DNA from: Geosiphon pyriformis
Taxonomy: Eukaryota; Glomeromycota; Glomeromycetes; Archaeosporales; Geosiphonaceae
Direction of reading: 5' to 3'
Length of the DNA: 64,000 nt
Assembly (NCBI GenBank): GCA_016748015.1
Contig: JAAOMT010000096.1
Location: 329,087 to 393,086 of the forward strand
Shown here: piece after piece, positions 1 through 11,801 of the stretch
How the letters are laid out: the number at the start of each line of letters is the position of its first letter
Numbering within the stretch: the first letter of the stretch is position 1
Position numbers and translations under genes: made by a program
The notes under the pieces: generated by a model
What the model was told of the DNA's origin: nothing
Seen by the model: the letters and a program-made list of their open reading frames with translations, nothing else
Databases searched by the model: none

Positions 1-1780
1 AAACCAGCATTTGACACATCAATATTTGAAAAGAGGGGGTCAGAAAATGTCAACACACTATCCACAAACATATCTGAGTTTAAAATTGACATCTTAAGTA
101 CAGAGACAACTGGCAGAGAAACACAAGAAGGAGGTGCCAATGGCACCAATTCAACACCATTCAATCTTTTTAAAATATCTAACACAATCCGCCAAAAGCT
201 CCAAAGAGCATTCCAGAGCTGCCAAATAATCACTCAAACCAGAGACATTGGGAGGAAAAGACACCAATGATAAAAGTTTCCCACCAGAAGACACACCAGC
301 ACCAGAAAAGACTGAAGAAACCACATGAAAAAGAGATCCACTAGCAACTTGAGCCCAAGTTTTGTCACTAAAAGAAACTAGATGAGCAATAAGAGCCTGC
401 TTCTTCTTATATATGTTGGCCAATCACATCTGATTTTGAAAATTTACCACCCACTTATTACGAGCACCAGAATTTCTGCCCAATGAACACTCTGTAGAGA
501 TATGACCCAATTGTTTACACTTGGCACAACAAGCCAGAAAAAGACCAGCCCAGTGCAAATTCACATCCTTATAAACTGGAACAGAACTAATAGCAGCCAA
601 TTTAGATGTCTTATCACCAAAACACACAACTACACATCTATCACACACATATGAACTGGGATTATGGCCAATAAAACAAGTCTTTCCACTATATGATTCC
701 AACAAATTTGAAAGATCATAAGCTGTTGTACCAACTGGAAAAACCCACGATTGTTTATCCTTAACAGCTTTTGCCACATGAACAGAATTCTTTCCCATGA
801 AAACAGATCATTTAGCTGCAACCAAATCAGCAATTTCAGATAACTCAAACTCCACTAAAGCTTTTTGCCACAGACCAATCAATTGTATCTTAATTGATAC
901 AACTCTGCCAAACTTGGAAAAAACAGATTTCACAGCCAATTTGGGAAAATTGACCAGAATCTCCTTAACAACAATTATCTGATCCGAAAGTTTGTTTACT
1001 TGTCTGACATTATTATTTGCCACAATTTTCTCATGAATTGCTAATTCTCTAGCTCTTTTTAAACTCAACTCTAAAGTAAATGAAGATCTGATAATCCCAG
1101 AAAATTTTGAGGGAGTTGACGCCCCCCCCAAAACCATCTATTTGATAAAAAATTTTTTTCACACAGATCAACTTATTACCAACAGTCTTACCAGGCACAG
1201 CTGAAAGCTCAATATCAAGAACAAAAGATTTGGTCAAATTGAAGCTCTGTTTTTCTGAAACACATGATTCAGCCAATGAAAGATGCTTGGAACCACTAAA
1301 ATTAAATGATAGAAGCAATATAGCATTGTTATTATCAACATTGCTCATATAAGTAAACATCAGACCTTTTGGAAGTTGGCTGAGCACATACATTCAGGTG
1401 CGAGTTTTTTGCGGCATTGTGTCGTCCATGTCCTCGTCAATCACTGAATTGTCAGATTCTGCATAACTCGTTTTCTTGGCAACCATATTCTTCATGTTTT
1501 CTACATTAGACAGACTACTGATACTACTAGCTTTGCTACTCACCTTACTGTTCCAAGACACAGCAGGCTTCCCATCAGTGCTTGCCACATTCTTAAGACT
1601 CAAAAGGCCAGCAGATGAATCGATAACACTTGTTCCAGTGACATGCTTTCTCAGTTTTTTTTGCAAAGCACTGTGAGAATACACACTATTCAAACAGTTC
1701 TTTTTAGCATTTATGTGGATCCCCAGACCAGCCAAAATCGAGCCAGAGCCACCAACAGATGAGCCAATTGGTTTTATCAT
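1..1780 (-). pseudogene. LINE-A ORF1 (nucleic-acid-binding gag-like protein), broken and cut by window edge
   Basis: This is the first ORF of a non-LTR retrotransposon; such proteins coat the element RNA. Translation starts at the Met at 1780 (MIKPIGSSVGG) and follows ORF1 of the plus-strand LINE at 3040-4983 along its length. Visible parts are an acidic Ser-rich N-terminus, a conserved block around KKIFYQIDGFGG, an RRM-like segment (VFSKFGRVVSIKIQLIG) and a zinc knuckle CAKCKQLGHISTEC with all four ligands. Damage: in-frame TGA near 1394, a frameshift in a C8 run near 1121-1130, TGA at 805-807 where Trp is expected, TGA near 424, and a further frame change near 150. About 13 residues present in the other copy are missing after KQSW. 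The C-terminus and ORF2 lie beyond base 1. Identification rests on the match to the second copy and on the zinc knuckle. Confidence 0.85.
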
Positions 1781-1905
1781 AACAAAGAGAGATCCAGTAG
1801 AAGAAATGACTTGAATAAACTAAAGAAAAAAGAAGAAAGAAAAGTAATTTTTCCAAAAAATTTTTTGCTCTCATTGTGGTTAGGGGATTGACAAGAGAAA
1901 GATTT
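1781..1905 (-). promoter_or_regulatory. LINE-A 5' untranslated region, probable internal promoter
   Basis: Read on the minus strand, this block begins with a tract (tctcttgtcaatcccct, then a cccacaatgagagca-like stretch) that recurs at the 5' end of the plus-strand LINE at 2911-2955. Homology between the copies stops abruptly here and AT-rich spacer begins, so this marks the element's 5' end. Non-LTR elements usually carry their promoter at this place; promoter function itself is inferred. Confidence 0.6.
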
Positions 1906-2910
1906 TTACTTTTTATTGTTATTGTTAATTTTATTGTTGTATTAAAATTGGTTTTTTTAAAATTTTAATTAATAGAATTGTTTTTACTAATTAAATTTGT
2001 TATTAAATTTATAAGTATTTTTATAATATTTATAAGTATGTTGTTTATTAATTTTATTAAAATAAAAAAAGCAATTAAAAAAATAATTAATCTTAAAGTA
2101 AAATATAATATAAATAATTTATTTAATAAAATAAACTTTAATAATAAAATATTTGTTAAAATAATAGTTTTATAGAAGCTTTAAATTCTAAATGTTAAGT
2201 TTAATACAAATATAACAATTACGTAAATAAAAAGTTTGATTTTAAATAATTTAATTTTATTATATATAAATAAGTATTTTAAATAAGTTTTTTTAAAAAA
2301 AATCCAATATAATATAATTTTAAATAGCCAATTATGTATAAATATTATAAAAATTATGTATATTTGATTATATATATTTTATATTATTATAAATCTTATT
2401 TATTAAATAAAAAATTTATTTTTTATTTTATTATATTATTTATTAATTATTAAACAAAAATTATTGCATTTTATAATAAGTTTTATTTAATTTAATTATA
2501 ATTATAAAATTAAAATACAAGTTATATTTTTTTAAATAAATTATAATTAATATTTTATTTATTAAAACTATATTAATTTAAAGCAAATTTTAATATTTAA
2601 TAATATTTTTAATATTTTTTATTAATTTATTGAATATAATTTTATAATTTATTTTATAATACATATTTACATGTTTTTGATTTAAATTATAAACAATTAT
2701 TAAAATATATATAATATTAAAAATAAATTAAACTATATTTAATTTTTTTATTTATTATTTATTATTTTTATTTTTATTTATTTTGCTTTAATAAAATAAT
2801 TTTTTAATAATTATTTTAATTTTACAAAATATTATAGATATAAATTATACATAATTAATTATTTGAATTTAAATTAATAAATATTTATTTATAAAATATA
2901 TTAAAAAAAA
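1906..2910. other. AT-rich spacer between two head-to-head LINEs
   Basis: About 1 kb of almost pure A/T with virtually no CG dinucleotide. Open frames here are low-complexity Ile/Lys/Asn/Phe strings, not genes. It is probably an older, fully decayed repeat or desert into which the flanking LINEs were inserted. No recognisable feature was seen. Confidence 0.6.
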
Positions 2911-3039
2911 AGATTTTTTCTCTTGTCAATCCCCTGCCCACAATGAGAGCATAGTTTTTGCTGATAGAATAGCTTTTTTTTTCCCTTTTCCCTTTTTTTT
3001 ACTTCAGTTATTTCTCTTAATACGCCCTTTTTTGTTGCC
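2911..3039 (+). promoter_or_regulatory. LINE-B 5' untranslated region, probable internal promoter
   Basis: It starts with the same tctcttgtcaatcccct / cacaatgagagca block found at the 5' end of LINE-A (minus strand, 1869-1903). The block is followed by T-rich and pyrimidine-rich tracts before the ORF1 ATG at 3040. Conservation between two diverged copies suggests the block matters for transcription; this is inferred. Confidence 0.6.
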
Positions 3040-4983
3040 ATGAAACTGGTGATTTTGTCTGCTGGTGGTTCTGGTTCTGGATTGACTGGATTGGAGATCC
3101 GGTCTGGCACCAAAAAAAAGGCATGAGTTGAAAGTGTCTACTCTCGTGGTCCATCATATAAAAAACCTAGGAAACCTGAGGTCACTGGCGGAGTTGTGGA
3201 TTTGTCTGCTGGCCCTCTGCCTGCTGCTTTGTTACATTCGGGTGATGAAGAATGTAAAGTATCTTGGGGAAGCAAAGTTGAGAATGACGAGTCAAGCGTG
3301 AGTGTGGTGTTGGATGTAGAGAATATGGCAAACACTATTGCCAAAGAAACAAGCTATGCAGAATCTGGTGATAACGATGAAATGAATGAGACTACGCCAA
3401 GAAAAACCCAGACCTGTACTTATGTGCTAGACAAACCTCCGAAGGCTCCAACGTTTGACTCCATAAGCGATGATAAAAATGCACTTAGTCTTCCGTCTCC
3501 AAAAATGTTTAATGGCTCCAATCAGATGCCATCTGTCAAGTCACGTGTTATGAAAAAGCGAAGCTTCAAGCCAGTAAAATCTTTCACATTAGATATTGAG
3601 GTTTCGGCAGTACCTGAGAAGACAAATATTGATAAGTTAATGGCAATTAAAAAAATATTTTATCAAATTGATGGATTTGGGGGAGCTTCGACTCCCTCAA
3701 AATTTTCTGGTGTAATAAGATCTATATTCATTTTTGAATTAAGTTTGGGCAGGGCAAAAGATATGGCGATCAGTAAAAAAATCATAGTAAATAATGATCT
3801 CAGAAGAGTAAACAGTCGTTCAGATTGGGAGGTGATAATCAAGGAGATCCCTGTCAATCTTTCCAAATCTGTGGTTGAGGCAGTGTTTTCTAAATTTGGA
3901 AAAATTGCATCAATCAAGATGCAGCTTATTGGTTTTTGGCAAAAAGCCTTGGTAGAATTTGAATCATCGGAGGTAGTTGATTTGGTCACAGCTAGATGAT
4001 TTGTTCTTGTGGGAAAAGATTCTGTTCATGTGGCAAAGACTGTCGATGATAAACAATCATGGATATCAAGGAATAGGTTTTGGGCTTTGTTGTATACTCT
4101 TTCAATTGACATAACTGCTCATGATTTGTCTGAATTGGTGGAGACTTATGGTAGAAAAACTTGTTTTATAGGCCGTAATCCAACTTCATATGTTTGTGAT
4201 CAGTGTGCTGTAATTTGTTTTAAAAGTGAGACTTCCAAGTTGGCTGCTATTGGTTTGGTTCTGGCCTTTAAGGGTGTGGGCTTGCATTGGGCTGGTCTTT
4301 CTTTGGCCAGTTGCGCTCATTGCAAACTGTTTGGTCATACTGCTATTAATTCTTCTGTGGGTAGGGGGTTTGGTGGTTATGGGAAACGTGCGGTGACTTC
4401 TCAGAATAGGGTGCGGTTGGCCAATATTTATAGGAAGAAGCAGGTGCCAATTGTTTGCCCAGTTTCTTTTGGTGGAAAGACATGGGCCCAAGTGGCAGGT
4501 GGCTCTCCCCCTCATGTTGTCTCTTTAGGTGCTCCTGGTGTTGGTTTGATCTCGGGTTCAAACGCTTTCTCAATGGATTTATCCTTGTCTAGTGCCATTG
4601 ATTTGGGTGGTCGACTAGCTGTACTAGAACGCTCCATGGAAATTCTTTCGGATCAGGTCTCATTTATTTTAAAGAAATTGAGTTTTGTTGACTTGGTGTC
4701 CCTCCCCTCAGCTCTTCTTTTAGTGTCTCCAACTGCCATTGTTTCAGATATAAACTTAGGTTTGGCTTTGGATAGTACGTTGTCATCATCTGCTTTCTCT
4801 CTTTCCAACGTTGGTGAGTCATTTGTTGACTTCAGTCCGAGCAGTTCCAAGGTTTTGACTGCCAAGATTGGCAGTTTGAAGTCAAATATGATGGCTTTGG
4901 AGGCTTTAATTCGCTCAGTTTTGGGTAGATTGAATCATTTGCATTCTGGATCGGGTTCGTCGGCTCTTCCTTTGCCTCAATAA
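3040..4983 (+). pseudogene. LINE-B ORF1 (RRM-like plus zinc knuckle RNA-binding protein)
   Basis: A frame of about 647 codons from the ATG at 3040 to TAA at 4981, interrupted by in-frame TGA at 3124 and at 3997. I chose 3040 because its product (MKLVILSAGGSGSG) aligns with the LINE-A start. Order of parts: acidic and Ser-rich N-terminus; conserved KKIFYQIDGFGGASTPSKFSG; an RRM-like beta-alpha-beta pattern (EVIIKEIP, VFSKFGKIASIKMQ, KALVEFE); a cysteine-poor zinc knuckle CAHCKLFGHTAINSS whose last Cys has become Ser; and a C-terminal region with coiled-coil-like ELE/LKS spacing. The protein would bind element RNA as a ribonucleoprotein. The 3997 TGA sits where LINE-A also has TGA at an expected Trp. 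ORF2 begins 23 bp downstream. Confidence 0.88.
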
Positions 4984-5006
4984 GTAGTTTGGTCTGGAAA
5001 TGTGCT

Positions 5007-8000
5007 ATGTGCAATGTTTGGGGTATCAATGTTCCTGCAAAGCAAGCTGATGTTGTTCGTTGGCATGTGAACTTGGGAAACATGGTTTTTTTTATCACTG
5101 AAACAAAGTTGAGGTCCTCTTCTGGGCCATGGGTAAAAAATAAATTTAATGGAGTATAAATCTTTTCTTTGGGATTAGATAAAGGTTTTATGGGTGCTGG
5201 AGTTGCAATTATTATGAACATTTTTTTGGCTTGTCATATATCTAAGGTGGAGGAGATTCTTGGTCAGGTTGTTTCTGTTTGGCTCTTGTTTAAGGGCAAG
5301 CTCTCGGTTATTGTTTTGGGGTTGTATGCTGGTGCCTTTTCTGGGGCTAAGTTTGGTCAGGCTTCTAAAGTTAACTCTCTCATTGCAAAGGCTGTCAACT
5401 CCAGCAATTTTGTTATCTTGGGTGAGGACTTTAATGAGAATGGATCTGGTAAAAGTGCTAGTTTCAAGTTTTGTTTGAGTTTGGGTTTGGTCAATTCATT
5501 CATTGGTCATTATTTGGCTGATTCTTATACGTGGAGCAATTCGAGAGAAGTTGGGAAAACGATTGATTACATTTTTGTTAGTGGTAATTTGTCTTCTGCT
5601 GTTGCTGGTCATCAAGTTGTCTCTGTTTCAGATTTCTTTAACACCGATCACAGGGCAGTTGTGGTTTTAGTCAGTTTGGGTGGGCTTCTGAATGTACAAT
5701 TGAATAGTTTGCACAAGCAGGCAAATAAAGATCATTGGAAGTTTAAAATCAAGAATGCTGACTGTGCTGGATGGGCTAAGTTTAAGGATCTCTCTTCAGC
5801 AAAACTCTTGTCTTTGGATGAGATGTTCTCTGGTGCTAAAATGCGTGGTGATGTGAATGCTATGTGGGCAGTTTTGGTGGAGACTGTGGTAAATTCTACT
5901 GATGCGACATTTTCGAGGCATTGGTTTAGTGAATTCGAATGTTCAAGAAACAAACATTCTTCTAGGTTTTTTGGTCTGAAATTGTTGGTGGCCAAGATTG
6001 TCAAGAAATTTTGCTCGGGTGACTTGCTGGGTACTGATTGTCTTGTGAATAAATGGTCAACTCTGGATGATGCAAAGGCTTGTGCTTTCAAGGACTTGGT
6101 TGGCTTGAGTGTTAAATCTGATGTTGTTGTTAGGCATTTGTCATTGGTTCGCAGAGATTACAGGAAGTTGAAGATGTTTGAGTCAAGATTGGCTGAGGAA
6201 GCTTTGGTTAGGAAGGTGATTGAGAAGCGCATGGATAATTTCTGTTCAGATAAAGGTAGTATGATCAGAAGTGTGTTGGAAAAGCCTTTTCACAAGGTGG
6301 TGTTGGATCACTTGATAGTTGATGATGATCTGGTTTTATTGCCTGAAGAAGTGAAGTCGAGCATGGATAAGATAATAGAGGGGTGAATGAGGAAATGCTC
6401 TGTGCAGTTAATGCTTCCTGATTTTTGGGCTCGTCAGTACACGCCTTTGGACCATGTTCGGGATGATGCCTTTTTAGGTGTTATGAGTGCAATCAGTATG
6501 GGCGAGTTACTTTCTGTTGTTGGTGGTCTGCCTGATGGCAAGGCTGCTGGTTTGTCTGATGTTCCTAATGAGTTGTGAAAACATGGTGGTGAGGTGGTTT
6601 TGGAGTGCCTGTTAGCACTGTTTAATAAGTGTTTGTCTGTTGGTGTGGTGTTTGTTTTGTGGAAGAGGGCTTGGGTGTCAATGATTTCTAAGCCTTATGA
6701 CTGGAATGGGGTTCTTACAAACACTCAGCCTATTGCTTTGATTGAGACTGCCAGGAAGATTCTTTCCAAGGTTCTGTCTGATCGTATTTCAATGGCTTGT
6801 AGTAAGTTCAACGTTCTTCGAGGTGACAATTTTTCGGTGCTGAAGGGTATGTTCACACAATCTCCAGTGTTTGCTGTTGGTTTGGTGATTGAAGATGCCA
6901 TTGAGAAGGATAGGGAGTTATAGTTGGTCTTGCAAGATATGCGGAAAGCTTACGATTCAGTTAGGTGGCATTATTTAAGGGCTAGTTTGTGGCATGTCAA
7001 GATGTGTGTAAGGTTTATAAGGTTTTTTGGTGGTATTCATAAGGATAGAGTTAATAGGGTAATAACTGACTTTGGTTTGTCTGGTGGTTATAAGGTACAT
7101 GATGGGCTGGATTAGGGTGAGGTCTTTTCACCGCTTCTATAGAGAATTTTTTATGATCCACTTTTGTGTGAGGTTAAAAGACACGAACAATTGTGTAGAT
7201 ACTGGATTATTACTAAGTTTGTTTCAAAGTCTGGCAGAATTGAGAGCAGTGGTGGTTTGACATCGTATTTTTCGGCTGGTGCATTTGTTGATAATATGAT
7301 TTGGGTTGGAAATTGTCAGGCTTCTACTCAATATGCTCTGAACATTGCCAGTAAATTTTTTGTGATCAATGATATTTCTATCAACAGTAAGAAGACGGTA
7401 GCTATTCCCATCAATCAGGGTGTTAAAGTTGCTTCACTGAGCATTTGTGGTCAGCCGATTTCTATTGCCAAAAAAGGGGAAGCACATCGATATCTAGGTA
7501 TTTTTCTGTCAACCGAGGAGCTCTCCAAGCCAAGTGTTGTCAAGGCTTATGCAGATGTGCATTTCTTTGTCAATGTTATGCTTAGGAAAGCTATTACAGA
7601 CAAACAGTTCTCCTATCTGGTGTCAGCTGTTTTGCAGCCTATTGTTAGCTATCATATTCAGTTCAGTTTTGTCCCTTCTAATGTTTGTCGCAAGTGGGAT
7701 GTCTTGATTAGAAAAGGTCTTAGGTCTAAGGCTTGTCTCCCCTGTGATTTTCCTGATGCTGCTTTGCATCATCCCTCTTTGTATGGCCTGAAGCCTTTTG
7801 AGCAAGTGCAATCAGAGAGGAAGGTTATTGCTCTGATAATGTTTTCTAATGCCTTTGGTATTCTTGGGCGTTTGTTTAGACATAGGTTTTTGGATCTGCA
7901 AGTTCTTGGTTGGGCTTCTTTGGATCCTTTGCAGTTTCCAGTCAGGTTGCGTGTTAGTCCAGTGAACAATTTTTTGGCTGGGATGGTGAAGATTTTGTTG

Positions 8001-9661
8001 AGCAATGAGCTTTCTTTAGTGAACAACCTCCCCACTGCATTTCATAGTCCTGGTCATTTTCCGTTGTTCTTTATTCTTGGAAAGTATCTGTATTTTGACT
8101 CAGTCAAATCTCTTAGACGCTTTGGTGTTGCTTTTGGTGATCAGCTTTTTGATAAAAAAGGTGTTTAGTTGGATTGGAAAACTTTTTGTCATTGGAAGAG
8201 ACTGGATCTATGTGGCCCTGTGCCTCATTGGTTCTTGGTTTCTTCTGAGTTTTTGAGGAGTCAGGGTTGTTCATTTTCTGGTTCTATTGGCTTTGTGAAA
8301 AAGCTTGGTTTGGACATTTTGGAGTCTGGGGAATTTTCTGTGGTAAAAGATGGATTGCATAACATTTGGTCAGGCTTTTTTGAAGTTTTTACGGATGGGT
8401 CTTTGAGGAATGCAGGCTCTGCTGAGGTCACCTGTGGTGCTGCTGCATACTTTCTGGTCTTGGATAAGAGCATTGGTATCACTGTTAGTGGCCTTTTGTC
8501 ATCTACTATAGCCGAATTACAGGCTGTTGCTTTGGCTTTGGAGTGTGTTCCTTCTTCAAGTACTGTGGTGTTACGTCTTGACAGCCAGGCTGTTATTGAT
8601 GCATGTGTGTCTGAGATGTCTTTGGTCACCCCTGATTTCCGTAATCAATGCTGGCTGGAGAGGCATCATATTTTCAATTTGGTCAGGGATAAGGATTTTA
8701 GTGTGAGTTGGATTAAGGTAAAAGGCCACTCTGGGATTCATGGTAATATGGAAGTTGACTTGGCTGCTGGGGCTGCCTCTGGATCTCCCTTTTCTCTTTG
8801 TGCCAATGTGTGTGAACATTTTTTGGTTGCTGAGGGTGTCGCTATTTCTGGTAATACCCATTATTTTGTCAGGAATATTTTTCGGTCTGTTTGTTGTACT
8901 TGTTGGGAAGCTGAGCCTGGTTGTGATGTGGTTCCGGACGCAATGATTGGTTGCATAGACTGGGTTGTCATGGCTAAGGTGTGGCATCCTGATTCTCATA
9001 TGCTCACTGGGTTCACTAGCTGGGTATCCTCAATGCTTCGCACTTATATTATGAAGGCTGTACACAGAAGATTGCCGGTGGTGGTAAGGAAAAGGTTGTA
9101 TGATAAGCGCTACCCTAGTGTATTATGTTTGTTTTGTGGTGGGAGTTCTCTGACCATGCTTTTACTTGTGTTCATGAGTCTGGTGTTTATGGCAAAATTT
9201 TGGCTGAGGCTTCTGCCCATTGGTCAGCTTTAACTGGCGGTTCCTCTGCTTCTGCCGTGTTGCAAGTTTTGTCTCAATGTTCCTTTAATGTTGGATTGTA
9301 CACTTTGGTTTGCAAAGGGTTTGTGCTGGGGAAGTGGTATGAGGAAGCTTGCAGTATTTTTGAGGATAAGAAGGTGGCAACTACTCAAATTGTTGATTAT
9401 GTCAGGTTTGTGGTTGAGTTACATTGTGCTAAAGCATGGTTGGCTAGGGCCAGCCACTGGGTGGTGATGGAGAAGGCTAGTCTGGTTTGTGATGATGGTG
9501 TTGTTTCTGGGTTCTTTCGCAGTGTGTCTTCAGTTTTGTCTGATGGTGTTGTGAGATTGCTTGGTGTGGCCAATTTTTTTGCTGTTAGCTTTGATCATTG
9601 GAAGCCTTATTGTTTCTTTTCTGGTCTGGGTGGCAGTATGCAGATTATTATAGGTGTGTAG
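5007..9661 (+). pseudogene. LINE-B ORF2: APE endonuclease, reverse transcriptase, RNase H (broken)
   Basis: One frame runs from the ATG at 5007 (MCNVWGINVPAKQ) to about 9138, then shifts to the frame ending at 9661. Endonuclease: TETK near 5100, GEDFNENGSG near 5424, TIDYIFVS near 5560, and the catalytic NTDHRAV near 5640. Reverse transcriptase: LVLQDMRKAYDSV near 6930, and the active-site box reads FVDNMIWVG near 7288, where F-x-DD is expected. RNase H: VFTDGSLRNAG near 8390, AELQAVALAL near 8513, RLDSQAV near 8575 and GHSGIHGNMEVD near 8730, so its acidic residues are kept. A Cys-rich end (LCLFCGG, then SDHAF) straddles the frameshift. In-frame stops are at 5157, 6384, 6576, 6921, 7113, 7140 and 8166; several sit at expected Trp or Gln codons. 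The product would nick DNA and reverse-transcribe the element RNA at the target. Confidence 0.9.
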
Positions 9662-9800
9662 TGTTGCCTTGTCTGGCCTAAGTGGCTAGCCACATGTAGA
9701 AAGTGCATGAGTCGTGTTTAGTTTGAGTCTTTTAGTTTGGCTCTATGTACTAGATAGTGATTGGGCTACACTTGTTAAATGTGTTAAATAAAAAATAAAA

Positions 9801-11440
9801 AATATATTTAATGCTTTTATTTTATTAAAGCAATTAATAAATACAACTTTAATTTAATAATTATGTGTATTTATTTTTGATTATATTCTTATAAAATTAT
9901 ATTTTTAAACTAAAATAAACTGTCAAGCAAACTAATAACCAAATTGAAATTATTTTTAATCTGATTTTTTAAGAAAAAAAATTAAATTTTAATGTTTATA
10001 TTAAAATTTACTTTAATAATTACAAAAAAGCAATTTAATTTATAAAAATTTAATTTTATAACTTAAATTTCAAAAAAATCAATCTAAACTTATATATTTA
10101 ATTAATAAAATTATTAAAAAAACAAATTATATAATTTTAATATAAAATATTAAATTAATAAATCAATTTATAAAACAATAAAAAACTTAAAAAAAGCTTT
10201 AAAAAACCAAAAAATAAAACAAATTTAATAATTAATCTAAAAACTAATTTATTAATTTTAAAAATATATAATTAAAAATTAATCAAAAAAAGTTTTAATA
10301 TTTATTCTGTTATTAAAATTAATTAGTAAACAAAAATAGCTTTAATAATTTCAAAAAACTTAAAATATATAACAACAAATTATTATGAATTAATAAACTT
10401 TAACTTAATATTAAAAACTTTATTAAAAACATTAAAAATATTTTTTGCTTAGAAAAATATTTAAGAAAATATTATATAAAGTCATAATAACAAAAGCAAA
10501 AACAAAAACTACAAAAAATTTATAATCTTAAAAGTAATAAAAAAAATTAACAAATTAATTTTAATAATATTAAAAAACTTAAAATGTAAATTTTATATAA
10601 AAAAAATTAAAACCAAAAATTATATTTTTTTTATTGTTTTATAAATACAGTTCAATTACTACCTAAGTATATAAAATTACACAAGATTTTAAATTAAGCA
10701 TAGCTTATGTTTTTTTTATACATGATCAATCACTTAGACTAACTAAAATAATACTATATACTTAATTCACTTGCTGAGAAAACATTTCTTAAAAAACCAA
10801 AACTTATACTAAATAAACTTGGATGTAATTTAAAGCAAATATGAATATCTAACTTAATATTAAAACTGCAAATCAACTCAAAAGATCACAAAAATAACAA
10901 ACTAAAAACTAAAAAAATGATTGACTCATTATATAACAAAAAATTATGCTTTTTATAGTAAAATCTCAACTTAACAGTTGGCATTCAAATGGCAAATCTG
11001 TAATTTTTAGTCAAACTTTAGACCAAATTAACAATTAACATACCACTATTAAATTTAAAACCCAAATGTTGTATTATATTATTTACTTAACTTTTTAACA
11101 TAAAACTTTTAGCTAATAATATATATAAATTAGTAAACAGCTTAGTTTTACATAAAGACCAAACAATTACATTACTCTTAACAAATATGCTTAATAACTC
11201 ATTTTATTTTATAATAGTGTTTAATAATAACTTTTTTTTAGAATTGCTATTATGTATACATGAAAATATATAATCAAAGTTTTCTAACATTTCATATTAA
11301 ATACAAACTATACTTGAATACTTTGAATTATATAACTTTTTTTTTTGGTCATAAATAGATAACAGTATTACTCATAAAAAAAAACACAAGAAAAATAGTA
11401 AAAAAAATAGACCAAAAAAAAAAAAAAATTAAGTATATAA
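9801..11440. other. AT-rich desert with decayed repeat
   Basis: Strongly A/T sequence with essentially no CG dinucleotide and no supported gene. The part around 10500-10640 resembles 35690-35810 in the same orientation (aattaacaaattaattttaa, then a shared aaattttatata stretch), so both probably belong to one old repeat family that I cannot name. Confidence 0.45.
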
Positions 11441-11640
11441 ATATATTGCTGGTAAATTATAGCATATTGATTAGCAATGTAAGCAATATTAGTGAATTAT
11501 AGCATATTGCTTAGCAATGTGAGCAATGTTAATGAATTATGACACATTGCTCAGCAATATAAGCAATGTTAGTAGATTAAGGCACATTGCTTAGCAATAT
11601 GAGCATTTCTTAAGAAATTATAATATATTGTTTATGAATG
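11441..11640. repeat. 40-bp tandem repeat, about four units, with internal dyad
   Basis: Units begin at 11457, 11497, 11537 and 11577, with a partial unit after 11617. Each carries a near-palindrome of the form attgcttagcaat followed by a gagcaatgtt-like half site. Period and motif are directly visible. It lies 160 bp upstream of the solo LTR at 11802. Function is unknown; arrays of this kind can be subterminal transposase-binding repeats or plain minisatellites. Confidence 0.8.
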
Positions 11641-11801
11641 TGTAAGATCTTGTAAAACATCAATTATGTATATATAGCAAGAGTATTAGAAGTAAAAAAA
11701 AAAATCTTCAAGCTAAAATTCATAGCAAAAACATCTAGTTAGAAGCAGTTTAAATTCATATCACATATTAATAAATTATTCATTACTACTTAAATTCATA
11801 T

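Larger units (their letters stand above)
2911..9800 (+). mobile_element. LINE-B: near full-length APE-type non-LTR retrotransposon with RNase H
   Basis: A complete element in order: 5' UTR (2911-3039), ORF1 (3040-4983), ORF2 (5007-9661), then a 3' UTR ending in an A-rich tail (taaataaaaaataaaaaat near 9785-9800). Having an APE-type endonuclease, reverse transcriptase and RNase H in ORF2 fits the I/Tad1-like superfamilies; the exact clade cannot be fixed by eye. The flanks may share a 10-bp duplication (aaaatatatt near 2893 and near 9799), but both flanks are low-complexity. It is the best preserved LINE in the window, yet has nine in-frame stops over both ORFs, one frameshift and a mutated polymerase active site, so it is presumably not autonomous. 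Confidence 0.9.

Noticed and set aside
1978-2175. Small hydrophobic Ile/Phe-rich ORF in the AT spacer
   Set aside because: Composition follows directly from near-pure A/T sequence; no conserved motif or context.
3997-6578. TGA read as Trp (altered genetic code or mitochondrial DNA)
   Set aside because: Expected Trp codons are also replaced by TAG and a Gln codon by TAG. Ordinary TGG codons are common in the same frames, and the HMG gene uses a TGA stop. Mutation explains all cases better.
11441-11640. CRISPR-like array
   Set aside because: The units are contiguous 40-bp tandem copies without unique spacers, and the genome is eukaryotic.
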